Shown piece by piece: positions 11,901 to 22,363 of a DNA stretch of 64,000 nucleotides. Origin of the DNA: Bursaphelenchus xylophilus (Eukaryota; Nematoda; Chromadorea; Rhabditida; Aphelenchoididae); assembly GCA_904066235.2 (NCBI GenBank), contig CAJFCV020000001.1:3720001-3784000 (forward strand), given 5' to 3'. The stretch's first letter is position 1; each line of letters opens with the position of its first letter. The notes below the pieces were generated by a model. It was given only the letters and a program-made list of their open reading frames with translations, searched no databases and was not told where the DNA came from. The position numbers and the translations under genes are program-made.

Positions 11901-14900
11901 AATCAGCTGTGGGTTTTCAGAAACAAAGTTTTTACGGCCGATTTTTGGCGGCCGAATCGGCAGTTTGGTATGTTACAGTAATCCTAATGAGTCAAAACCA
12001 CTTTTTTTGAAATCTACGAGTTCGAAAACATCAGTATACACAATTTCATGAATATCTGTGTGGTCATTACTGAATTATTGTGGATTACTGTATAAACAAT
12101 AAATTGTAAAAACAACTATGTTAACGGCGGAAGTAGGCAAAACTGTTTTGCCAATAAGTTTTTAGGATGATGTCGGTCACATTAAGGCAAAAAACCCGAG
12201 ATCGAAATTTTCTATGTCACGGCCTAACGAAAGGCTGCTTCACTGACTCAGAAATCGTGTTTTAAAAGAGAGCTGCCAAAAACCTCAAAAAAAATATTTA
12301 AAAATGAGCCCATTTTTTGCTAATTTTACCCACAATTTTTCAACCAACTTACTCATCCTTGTGCGTATTCAAAAAGCCTCGGTAATAATCGTATTCCGAC
12401 CAAGATAGAAAGCTCTCCAACTCGTTCATATCAAGTATTTCATTGCTGACATTCTTTTTCATTTCTCTTTCAAAATCCTCGTCCACCTCTTCCTCCATTC
12501 CGAACATTCCAGATTGAGTTACAAAGACTTCAAAGTCGCGTAAAAAGTAGTTACTGCTCTCTTTATCATAAGCATACGGCAACGCTTCCATTGCTTCGAC
12601 AAGACGATGGACTTTTTTGCGTTGTTCCGGCAGCGACAAGTTGCCTGGGTTGTTCACAAAGATTTGGGCTTGAGTAAAGTAGGGAAGCACCATATTCTCG
12701 CGGTATTTTTCAATTTTATGGAGCGGAGAGTCTCGGGCGAAGAGCTTGGACGTCGTTAAATTGATCTCGAAGCCGAGCATGGCTTTGACAGCAAAAACTA
12801 AAAAGATTGCCCATATAATGCAGACAAATAAGGAGGCCAGCCAGTGAGTAATGAAGGTGATATAGCCGTCGACAAGGCTTAGGAAGGAAGAGCGCACTTT
12901 GTTGCGGAGAGGGCGCTGAAAACAAGTTAAAAGAGTACTTTCTAGTCATCCAATGAAATTTAAAAACCATCGTGGTTTTTCAAGAGAATTGCTCAAACAT
13001 TGTCAGCGTAAGGTAGTTACTGCCTAAAGCTATTTCGTTGTGTATGTTGTAGTACTTATCTCTTTACTGACCTCAGACATCAGTCTGATTAGCCAACGCA
13101 TGCTTAAAATCGATTTGTCTCAATTCTCTCGGGAAGAGCTCGGTATATATCAGTCTGTCGGGAAAATAACGGCGGGCCATCGCAGCGAAATGTCTCGCCT
13201 CGCCGCTGTCGCGCACCAAATCCCCAGCCGCGGCTTGTCGTAGCGATAAGCGATAATGGGCGATTTCAAGGCGCGACGATCCGCCATTATTTTTTCGACG
13301 TACTGATAAATTTGTCTGGAAAATAATGAGCACTCTGTTGCATCAAAAATCGCATGGCCGCCGAGGAAATGAGCTGTGTCACGGCAAACTCAAATTGCTT
13401 GTCACTTCATCGACGCGATCGCGACATTGCGTTCATTATTTTCCCGACAGATTCATACACTAGGCTCTTCCCTAGACACATACGAAAAATCGATTTTCTA
13501 GCATTTTTTGCTCAATCCCAACCCCTACTTACATCACTTCCACTCGATTCACTATCAGATTCCACCGCCTTACTCGTTTCTTCCACCTCTCTGGCCTTCT
13601 TTTCCTTGTTCATTTCCATCTGTCCCAAAATTGCCAGGACTGCTGTGAAGAATGTGATTTGATAAAAGAAGTCCACACAAATCGAAGCGATATTCCCAAC
13701 ACAAAGCAGTGTGATCTCCATGGAGCCGGTAAAAGATCCCACAGCATCCGCGAAAATGTTGGCCAACGCCGAAATTAGGATTGATGGGCCGGTCTCAATC
13801 AAAATAAGGGCAATTCTCTCGGCGATAGTGTCATCTTTCGATGGGCGAGTGCGGAAATTTGTGCTGACATGTTGCCAGGCATGAATCATTAGATAAGCGT
13901 CGTCGACACCTGGAACGTTGTTTGTGACATAAGAAATTGTGGAAAAGTGAAGAATAAAAAGTTTCTCCTACCGATGGCTAGCAACAGGAACGGTGAGACC
14001 GCTAGAATTGCGCCGTAACGAAGTCCGCAATAAAACAAAACTCCCAGAGCGGTGCCCGAGGCCATAAACGGGCAAATACATCCAACAATTGCCAAGGGAA
14101 TCTGTAAAGGACACAATAAGACATCATTTTTCAACTTCCTAAAATAAATTTTCTATTCTCACCTTGTACGAGATCAGCGATCCAAAGTACAAACAGGACA
14201 CAATAACTGATGTCACAGCGCACGTGCTCATGACAATGAAGCCAAGCCCGACATACGGCATCAACGTCCGGCCAGCTCGATCGACTTCGGCCTCAACATA
14301 TGAAGTGGAAATGGTCATAACGTCGAGGATATCACTGTGAAATTGATCCTTGATGTACCTGGAAGTGGCCATTTCATAGTCCTTGATCTCTTTGTCCGAC
14401 CATCCACCAATACGTTCCGCACGATAGAGGAGGACTACCATATCGGCGGCATGAAGATTGGAGTGTCCGGGAAAGATTGGTGGATGGGTCTTGTTGGCTT
14501 TGTGGATCCCGAAGAAATTTGCCTGAAGAAAAAATATCATTGCTCCGGATTTGAGAGACTTGGACGTATTTTACAAATGGGTTTATTGTATAATATTTTG
14601 CAAAATTTTAATTTTTTACAACTATCTGTCGGGAAAATAATGAGCACTATGTCGCTGCGCGAATTCCGTCGCTGAAGTGAAAAGAAATTTGTTTTTGCCG
14701 CGACACAATTCATTTTTGGCTATGCGATTTTTGCTACAGAGCGCTCATTATTTTTCCGACGGAGTGATAAAAATTTCTTTTCAAACGAAAGATTTTTCTT
14801 CAACGATCAGCGATAAAATTAGAAATAGAACGGCAGGACCTACCTGAATGTTGACTCTCCTCCCGAAAAGTGTCATCGTGGGATAGGATAAGTCCAGTTG

Positions 14901-16119
14901 ATCGCCTAAACTCTGATTCTCCGCCAGCAGCTCGTTCTCAAATTGAATCCCTTTCTAAATTCGAAATATTTCATAATTATCTCATAGTTTTACTCACATA
15001 AAATGCATGGACTGGCTCATTAATTTTGCAAAAGCGCCTGCAAAACATTGCAAATGGTTCCTGCTGACCAGTGATATGATTATGAAGGAAACTGGAATTC
15101 CATTTGATCAGCTCGTCAACTCGTATGGCTTCGGCTAAATTCTCTTGGGTCAGCATGTTCGTGCCGTTTTTGGGGACCATCAGGACAAACATTCGAACTC
15201 CGGCGCCCGTTTGCGCGAAGAATTCTTCGCGAACGGCGAATTCGTAGAGAGAGCGAGACCCGAACGGAGCATAGCCTTTGATGTTGTTCTGATGACTGAA
15301 AAAATAATGATTTTTCATGGCTTGATGACAGTTTTTTGCCAAGAAAAAATATATAGAATTATCAAAACTCTGTACAGCAAATCTCAAGGGACAAAAAAAA
15401 CTTCTTTGTTATAGAAGATTTTTGTTGCAGAGATCTTATTTTAGCCTCAAGATGACCTTTGCGAAACATCTGTTGAAATTTTTGAACATAGAGAGTTTTA
15501 TTGAGCGGTACGTTATATTTGCATTTTTTAAGGCTTTACCTACATAGCAGCGTACAAACTGCGATCTGCTTATCATCAGTCTGTCGGAAAAATAATGAAC
15601 ACTCGCATGGAAAGTCGCGCCGAGAAAATGAATTTTGTCGTGGCAAACTCAAATTGTCTTCAATTCAGCGACGCGATGCTCACTATTTTCCCGACAGACT
15701 GATAGACAAATTTGCTCTTAAAGTACTGGAAAAACAACATTTGAATAGTCCGTTTTACGGGTTGGATGACGAAATGTCACGGAATTTTTGTTGTTTTGGA
15801 TATGTCTTTGTAAAATTTGGTATAGTAAAAATGACTTGTACCAAAAAAAAAACACTGCATTTCTGCCTATAAAAACTTACGGAGTGGTGACCATTTTGAA
15901 GGTGCAGACCGCTGTCACCGCCAAGCAAGCAATGATAATCTTCCATGAATGTTGGACAACAACCTCTGCCCATGCTCGATACGCAGCATGGAGTTTGTGA
16001 GTGAATCTATCATGCCTTGTAAGGGACTTTTCCGGATATGAGATGACTGTTTTTTCTAAAAATCACAATTTATTTTTGTGCTGTGTTTGGAAGATTGCCT
16101 TACCTTCAACCGATTTCAT
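8943..16119 (-). CDS. Patched-related (PTR) sterol-sensing-domain membrane protein
   Basis: Ten exons join in one frame: 16104..16119, 15881..16055, 14998..15295, 14844..14954, 14163..14522, 13972..14101, 13533..13909, 12353..12915, 9478..9994, 8943..9122. The product is 908 aa, normal for nematode PTR proteins. TM1 is at about 44-58 (WKIIIACLAVTAVCTF), followed by a large extracellular loop. The sterol-sensing domain spans about 285-460 and holds GVDDAY at 364-369 in TM4. The second half repeats this design: TM7 about 510-533, the FEINLTTSKLFARDSPL segment, then GFSVDIPAHVSYHF from 806 in TM10. Both TM4 and TM10 keep the acidic residues that RND-type transporters use for proton or ion coupling. 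PTR proteins act in membranes of cuticle-secreting and other cells in moulting and lipid handling; the specific role here is not readable. Introns hold an E-type MITE, a D element, a 1.6-kb palindrome and several S MITEs. Confidence 0.93.
9187..9446. mobile_element. E-family MITE in PTR intron 9
   Basis: Inverted-repeat element bounded by TACAGTG and CACTGTA. Inside the ends, CAGTGGCCAAAAACC faces GGTACCTTTTTTGCCACTG, and TTTTGCATCC faces GGATACAAAA. A second copy with the same ends is at 31112-31331. Confidence 0.7.
10111..10532. mobile_element. D-family element in PTR intron 8
   Basis: Left end AGTGCGACGCTCAGATTTT, right end CTGAGCGTCGCACTTGGGAT, in inverted orientation. The interior carries the family phrases AAAGCGCGAGCTAAAACTTT and GATATCTCG-like. 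No ORF. Confidence 0.7.
11067..11140 (+). pseudogene. tRNA-Gln-like sequence, left arm of the palindrome
   Basis: 74 nt with an A box (TGGTACAGTGG, 11077) and a B box (GTTCGAGTCC, 11121). GCATTTT at the 5' end can pair weakly with TGGATGC at the 3' end. The segment AATCCAGCG-TCCCGAGTTC is close to the 3' half of eukaryotic tRNA-Gln. The anticodon position reads CCA or ACC and the T stem is broken, so it is unlikely to be a working tRNA, though the pol III boxes could still be active. Confidence 0.5.
11759..11832 (-). pseudogene. tRNA-Gln-like sequence, right arm of the palindrome
   Basis: Inverted partner of the copy at 11067-11140. It has TATAGTGG in the A box where the left copy has TACAGTGG, otherwise nearly the same, including the B box GTTCGAGTCC. 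Together the two face each other across the palindrome centre. Confidence 0.5.
13150..13308. mobile_element. S3 MITE in PTR intron 7
   Basis: TATA-TCAGTCTGTCGGGAAAATAA at the left and a degenerate ATTATTTTTTCGACGTACTGATA at the right, with core ACGGCGGGCCATCGC. It abuts the next S element. Confidence 0.75.
13310..13454. mobile_element. S1 MITE directly after the S3 copy, PTR intron 7
   Basis: Left end TTTGTCTGGAAAATAATGAG, right end ATTATTTTCCCGACAGATTC. It starts where the S3 element stops, a tandem of two core types. Confidence 0.7.
14632..14768. mobile_element. S1 MITE, PTR intron 4
   Basis: ATCTGTCGGGAAAATAATGA at the left and CATTATTTTTCCGACGGAGT at the right, with the core phrase GTCGCTGAAGTGAAAAG. 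Confidence 0.75.
15577..15703. mobile_element. S1 MITE, PTR intron 2
   Basis: CAGTCTGTCGGAAAAATAAT at the left and ATTTTCCCGACAGACTGATA at the right. The core is slightly shortened. Confidence 0.8.
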
Positions 16120-16269
16120 TGCTGAGTCATCAATTTTTTTGCACTTTTGCAATGAGATCTATATACGGCACTGGTTGAAAAAAAATATTATTGTTATTCC
16201 CACTGGTCGTGTGTTAATAATATCTAAAATTTCAAAAGTTTTGTGAAGGTATTAAAATTTCGCGCAGAC

Positions 16270-16690
16270 CAAAATTTCGAACTCGAAAACAAAAATGAAA
16301 CGGCGAGTCACACGTTTGAGGATACCCTTTCGTTGATTAATGACCTGAAAAACAACGTCATAGACGACCTTTCTCAATGTTCGAATTCAGGGAAGAGTTT
16401 TGACAGACAGTTTTGACAATATTAGATGTAAAAGGCATAGCTTTTCAAGTGAAATGAGGGGAGCTGCTGACGGAGACGATTTTGACCGTAGATCTAGCGT
16501 TTGCTTCGAAAAAAATGATTTTTTTAATTTGAAAAAATGGGCAAACTTATTCAATTTTCGACCTAAGAATCTCGGGGTTTTCTGCAAAACATGAGCTAAA
16601 AAATGTCCTATGTCATCGAAAAAAAGTTAATCTAAGTCTGTCATAAGTCTCATAAAAATGTTAGCATCGCGCTTGAGGCACTCACCCTAG
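16270..16690. mobile_element. Diverged D-family element
   Basis: The interior phrase TTTTCGACCTAAGAATCTCG followed by GCAAAACATGAGCTAAAAAA, and a right end like ATCGCGCTTGAGGCACTC, parallel D copies (AGCGTCGCACTTGGAGTACT). The left end is too decayed to place exactly. Confidence 0.45.
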
Positions 16691-17335
16691 TAACCGAATT
16701 CCATCAAAATCTGCACGACACCGGAGTTCATCCCACAAAAAAATTTATCAAATATTACCGTAGCCCATCAGAAATCGAAAAAACTTTCCCTTCCCGAAAT
16801 CACTCGTCTCTCACACACCAAAATTGCTTCATTTCGACAGATGATTTTGCCCTTATTGGTCATTACTTTATCGACGATAAATGCTGTAATGTGACCTTTG
16901 ATGGTTACCCTGGATTCAAACTATAATCACGAGGACAGTTGGTTTACGGGATGTAAACAAGAAAAGCGAATCTTTGAATTCTGTTTTGTTCCAGAACACA
17001 GATTTGTTCACAGTTTACAGGGTAAACAAGTGCTTGTTACGTTGAAACTTTTTAGCGGGCTGTCCAGGAAAATTTTGATTAAACTGGCACAAATTTTAAA
17101 GGACCACAGCGATTGCATTCCAATCGTGCGGCTTGTAGCTTGGAAGACGATGTCACTAAAAATTTTCTTTCACCACACCTTGAAAATAAGGTAGAAAACA
17201 TTTTGAAACTTTTGAGGATATATTTTATTACACTCTAGTTGATTGTTTTTTACCATCAATAACACGTCTCAACAGCGAACAAACGAACTGATCAATGTAG
17301 TTTTACGACTCCTTAAAACAATATAATTTATCTAT

Positions 17336-17478
17336 CAATCTGTCGGAAAAATAATGAGGTCTGCACCGATCGCGTCGCTGAAGTGAAAAGCAATTTGATT
17401 TTACCGCGGCACAATTCATTTTCTCGGTGCAATTCTTGGATGCGGCAGAGGGCTAATTATTTCCCCCACAGACCGATG
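17336..17478. mobile_element. S1 MITE
   Basis: CAATCTGTCGGAAAAATAAT at the left, ATTATTTCCCCCACAGACCG at the right, typical S1 core with GTCGCTGAAGTGAAAAGC. Confidence 0.75.
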
Positions 17479-18171
17479 GCATAATAAGTAAGACATGGAC
17501 GGGATCTTCTAACTTGCGCACTGAAGAATCCAGAATTAATTTATACTGTTCAATGGGGCAATGTTTTGAGCCCTTCCCACGTAAAATTAGTCTTCACCCT
17601 CACTCCCAGAACAAGGATCGAAAGAAAAAATGGTAAGAGGGGACCAAGCTAATTTTCAAAAAAATTTTTTTCATGTTAACTACCTCCTCCCCTAAATTTT
17701 TGGTTAGCTACTCCTCCGCTCTTAAGAATAGCGCAGAGTTGCGGAATGTTTCCAGAACGATCCGATGTCCGCTTTCGCGCGTTCGCAGCACATGGGAAAA
17801 TCTACAGTAGTTTGAGAAAAGGCGGAATCGTAGTTTGAATCGGTCAAATCAACGCCGAGAAACTCCCGCCAGACACTTTAAACATTGTAGTACAACCATT
17901 CAAGATTAATTGAGATGAGCTTTACAGCAGATCCGAGACATGAATAATTAGGGGGAAAACCGGAAAATCAAAAAAAAATATATTTTTAGATCAAGTGACC
18001 AAACGTTGGAACACCAACAAAAAATTAATCATTCACTTGAACTGGCGCAATTTAACCATGAGAGGAATCACGCTTAGGATGTGACCGTGTTGAAATGGAA
18101 AAGAGCACAAATCATAAAACAAAACTGACTGAAATAATATGTTATAATCATCATTTCTCGATCTCCGTATA

Positions 18172-19735
18172 CCAAAGGGCAAGTGTAATGAGCCGGCTTC
18201 GAGCTAGCCAGCAGAACGGGTCAAGGTTACAGCATATTTTGAATAGTTCTAGTCTCGTTATGAACATATAGAAATATATATTTATCAGTTTGTCGATAAA
18301 ATAATGAGCACAATGTTGCAGGGCCGATTGCGTCGCTGAAGCAAAAAGAAAGTCGATTTTGCCGCGACACACTCCATTTTCTCGGCGGTGATGCGATTTT
18401 CGGCAAGGCAAAAACAATCATTATTTTTCCGACAGACTGGTATTATACATAACTATTTCTCGGTTTTTTGAACTACCGACAAAACTCAGGGGCAATACAA
18501 AAAGCGGCGGCCCACATTTGAGGCAACCACTTTGCGGACAGCTAGGAAAACCACGCATATTCTGCGGGCATGTTTGGAAACCGGCCAAAATTTGCGTACA
18601 ATAGAAAACTAAAACGGTAGAATTGGCAGTTATATGTCGCGAATTAAGGTTCCAGGTGCACAAGTGGATGAAAAGTTATCATAACGTTGACCAGGCACAC
18701 TTTTAATGGTTCAGCAACATTTTTTTTTAAACAAACACCGATAAAATTGAAAGCGGTTGATAAATTCAATAGGTTGGTGTACTTATCAGTACTGAATTTG
18801 CACTAAAAAAATTCTAGTGTACTACTTAAACTGCGGTAGAAAAATCGTAATTTTCGTCGGTAAATGTCAAGTTTGGACATCATCTGGCCGACCGCAAGTC
18901 ACCGGCCACACCCAACACTATTCACTGAAAATTTACCGCGGCAACGTCGCCATGAATCCAATAAATCCTAAGAACTTGAGAAATTCTGCTGCAAACCGCT
19001 TTATATTGAAGTTTCAAGCGTAGAAACAACGATTACACATAAGCTAACTCTCCTGAAAAAACTTTCAAAAAGTTTACATGTTTCTGTCGTAATCCGACTA
19101 AACCGATTTTGCGCAATAATTCGGAGGCTTCCAGTTTGGCGAACATAAAGTGACCGGAGAGTTGTTGAAAAATTCACCGAACAGCTGATGTTGAAAGCTT
19201 TATTACAACGGAAACAGTGGAAGAATGCCTCGAGGCAGTATGATTTCTTTGCAAAATTGAGGAAGAGGTGATTGAATTGGTGTGCACTTTATTTTCAAGA
19301 TGTATTTTGATGCTAGGACTTGATGTATTGCCAAGTAACATGTTAGAAAAATTGCATTATGCCAATAGTTTGAATTTTTTGACAGTTTTAGCTGCCAGTT
19401 GGCCTTGAACACCTGATCATGAGCAAAAGGAAGACTCTGCTTTGGATTTCGGTTGTTTACAGTAAAGTGCCGAACGGCAAAAGTTGCAAAATCTTTAGGT
19501 TTCGAAGTCTTATCCACGTGTAAATATAAAATCAGAACGTGGTCAACATATAGTAAATGACATCAGTCCGCAAAAAATATCTTGTAAGAACGTAGTAACT
19601 GACAAATAAAATTTGGCGAAGAATTGACCGTAACAGCCTTTGCAAAGCGTATTCTGAAAAAGCCCGCAGCGTGCTGTAACCTTGACCCGGTCTGTTGGCA
19701 AGTTGAAAGCCCGTTATACTTGCCCTTTGGCATAC
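18172..19735. repeat. Inverted repeat pair (18172-18230 and 19668-19735)
   Basis: CCAAAGGGCAAGTGTAA and ACGGGTCAAGGTTACAG at the left reappear inverted at the right as CTGTAACCTTGACCCGGT and TTATACTTGCCCTTTGG. The 1.4 kb between them has no recognised gene and contains an S1 MITE at 18286. Confidence 0.5.
18286..18440. mobile_element. S1 MITE
   Basis: CAGTTTGTCGATAAAATAAT at the left and ATTATTTTTCCGACAGACTG at the right. Confidence 0.75.
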
Positions 19736-19967
19736 GAAGATGAAGCTTTAACACGGAGACAGTAAATATAATAAATCCAGTATGATGTAAGCTTAGCCTC
19801 TACATGGTACTGTGACATACAACATTCTTGTGAACAAAAAAATTGCATAAATAAAGAAAGTTGAACAAACCAACTTAAACTTAAAAATGCGTCTTTTTAG
19901 TTCAGCCTGCACTTGAGCTCCGATTCATGGTCAGTTCAATGTACTTTTCTTCCGTAATCTGCGTGCT

Positions 19968-20330
19968 ATGACAGAAATTTTTCATTAACAACTCCTTGGC
20001 CCTGATGAGTATACAAATCGTTTGAATTCATCCACCGCTTTCAAAGTTATGGGACTTTATTTTCAAAAAACGGTTTTGTTCAAACGTGTGGTCACTCTTC
20101 AAGCCGCTTATGCCTGGAATTTTAATCCGCAACATCTAGACGCCAAGTCCATCGTTAGAATTTGCAGTTGTAAGCAAATGTTGGCTGATTTCTAAACATG
20201 CTCGAAGAATCCCCGTGGTTCTTTTAACTGTCCGCAAAGTGGTTGTCCTCAAGTGTGGGCCCGTTCTTTTGCAGAGCTCTGATCGAGCATCTGCTGATGT
20301 CATCGGGATGTTTCTTGGATTCATTTGAAG
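19968..20330. repeat. Repeat R1, copy a (shared with 59,695-60,050)
   Basis: The phrases GAATTCATCCACCGCTTTCA, GGCTGATTTC, CTGTCCGCAAAGT and CTCAAGTGTG occur in the same order in both copies over about 350 bp. Overall identity looks moderate. No coding signal was recognised. Confidence 0.6.
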
Positions 20331-21045
20331 CTCATCTAAAGTGCTCTTTTCACAAAGTTATACGTCCTTTAAAAATTGTTCAGGACAAAGCGTTATAAAG
20401 GTATTTGCCCCAATTCCAGTGGAATACCATTCCTCTTGTAGGACTAATAAACAAAAGTGTATTCAAACACCAAAGACCATGAATGTACTTTTGAGAGTTG
20501 GCCAGGTTCACGGACTGTAAAACCGACCGGATAGTTTAGGGAAGCTACAATTAGCACAAGTTGGTTCCTTTATTTGAAATGATTTCTCCGTCCTGGCTTC
20601 ATTTGAGGTCCCCTTTAAAAACACGTCGGAACAAAACACACCTTATATATCGACCGTGAAACTAAGTGTAAGGTCAACTCAAAACAGTAGAAATTGAAAG
20701 GCGTTTCCTTTTCGGAATTTCGTGGCGACCTGTTGGGGCGTTATTTGTTGCGGAATTTAGCCTTCTTATTAGACGCTGATGTCCTAAACTGTAACTCTTT
20801 GCCGATGAGAATATATAGGAGACAAAGATTGTATTTTTGTAGAAGTTAGCCGTCAGTGGTCGGTAGGCCATCAAATGGTTGGCTAAAAAAATATGACATG
20901 CCCGTTCTAATTTTTGTTGTGTCGTTGTGAGCCCTTAGGCAGAGGTGGAATTCACTCCGCGTCGATTTCTGCTACAGTGTCGCATCTACCCAAAGGACGA
21001 CGGTGCAAGATGCCCTTTCCGTGCATTGTGCGCGCCCATCACGCA

Positions 21046-21310
21046 TAGGCATGGCTCCCGAGCCGGGCCGCCGGCCGGGCCAAAGTTTCCAAGACACAAT
21101 TGGTTTTTAGGGTATTTTTGTTTTTAGGTAGTTCAGAAAACCTAAAAATTTTTTGTTTTTCGGAACGCAGCATTTATCCATTTACATGATGATAGAAAAA
21201 CGTACGGCCATACGGAGTTAAACTTGGTGAGATTTTTGTTTCAACGGGCGGGCCCGGGCCGGACCGAAGCAAATTTGAAACAGTCCGGGCCGGCCGACGA
21301 GCCATGTTTA
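21046..21310. mobile_element. hAT-like non-autonomous element, copy H2 (265 bp)
   Basis: Ends TAGGCATGGCTC and GAGCCATGTTTA with the 8-bp duplication ATCACGCA on both sides (21038-21045 and 21311-21318). It is an internally deleted relative of H1: the middle stretch with ATCCATTTACATGATGATAG is shared. Confidence 0.85.
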
Positions 21311-22363
21311 ATCACGCACGCGCAGTTAAAATCGAATTTTTGGACAGGGCAGTCGCCACTTACCCCGTGCGAATGCACATTTTTTTTCATTTTTGGTCTA
21401 TTGATGAAAACCAAAATGTCATTGGGATCCTGACTCCTCGTAGCATCTAAAAACAGCAAAATCGAAGAGCTTTTGGCTTTATCCCAAAATTTATGGTTGC
21501 TTTTCCAACCATGTTCTGAACTCTTAGGGCACCTACATTGAAAAAAAAATTTTTTAGCTTGTATGCTTTCTGACTTCCTCGGCTATGTATCCATTTAGGG
21601 TTTTAATACACATTGCGCTTCTAATAGAAAAGAAATGAAACTCCTATCTCAAGCCGCAAAGAAAATCTAGCCATTTCCAAACTTTTGACGCGCAGTAAAT
21701 TAGCTTTAAGATGGCCACAATATATAAGCTTCTTTACTGCTCAATCTCTCGGTTTCTTTTTTGAGTGGTATAATATTATGTGTATTATAAAAGCCGATGC
21801 AAAACAACGAAAAATGTTTTCTGGTGCCATGGCCTTTTTGTTTTTCTCTTCAAAAAACATAACTCCTTTGCTACATGTCGACATTGAGGCTTTTTAGTCA
21901 GCGCAGTAAAGAATAAGCGTTTACAAAGCGTCCTGACCTGTTTTGCTTTCAAATACTTTTGATTCCTTCATTCCTTTTCATACATGTCGATAGATTTCAA
22001 CGTTCCTTTTAACCTTTCCTGTTACCACAATATTTACTCTCACCAACACCTAAAACACGCTCTCATTCCTTGGGAATTAGCACAGATCAACGGAAAGGAG
22101 TTGTTATTCCACTTTTGTAGCCTTGATATCGCCATTCCGCCATCATTGGGAAGCAAAACACACGCGCAATGTAGTTTGTGATCCGAAATGGGAACCGTGA
22201 GTTCCAATAAAAAGCCGCTCCTTTTAGTTGGAGAAACTTTTCTGCTTTCGCACGGGTCGAAAACATTGCGAATTCACTTGAAGAGCTGAATATTCGGGTT
22301 TAAGGTGTCTAAACTTTTCTGATTTTTATAACAGACGTTTAAGAGTGAGATTGAACTGTTGGG

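Larger units (their letters stand above)
10642..12268. repeat. 1.6-kb near-perfect palindrome in PTR intron 8
   Basis: The outer ends TTAAAACACGATTTCTGAG and CTCAGAAATCGTGTTTTAA face each other. Matching continues inward for about 700 bp per arm, for example ACTTATTGGCAAAAC near 10739 and its complement near 12150, to a spacer around 11400-11700. Each arm carries one tRNA-like sequence. It resembles a fold-back transposon. No transposase ORF is visible. Confidence 0.85.
16120..22363. other. Gene-poor interval between PTR and NHR-A
   Basis: 6.2 kb without a supported gene. It holds a diverged D element, S1 MITEs at 17336 and 18286, an inverted repeat pair (18172-18230 and 19668-19735), one copy of a repeat shared with 59.7 kb, and hAT-like copy H2. 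Open frames here are short, lack splice support and match nothing I recognise. Confidence 0.6.
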
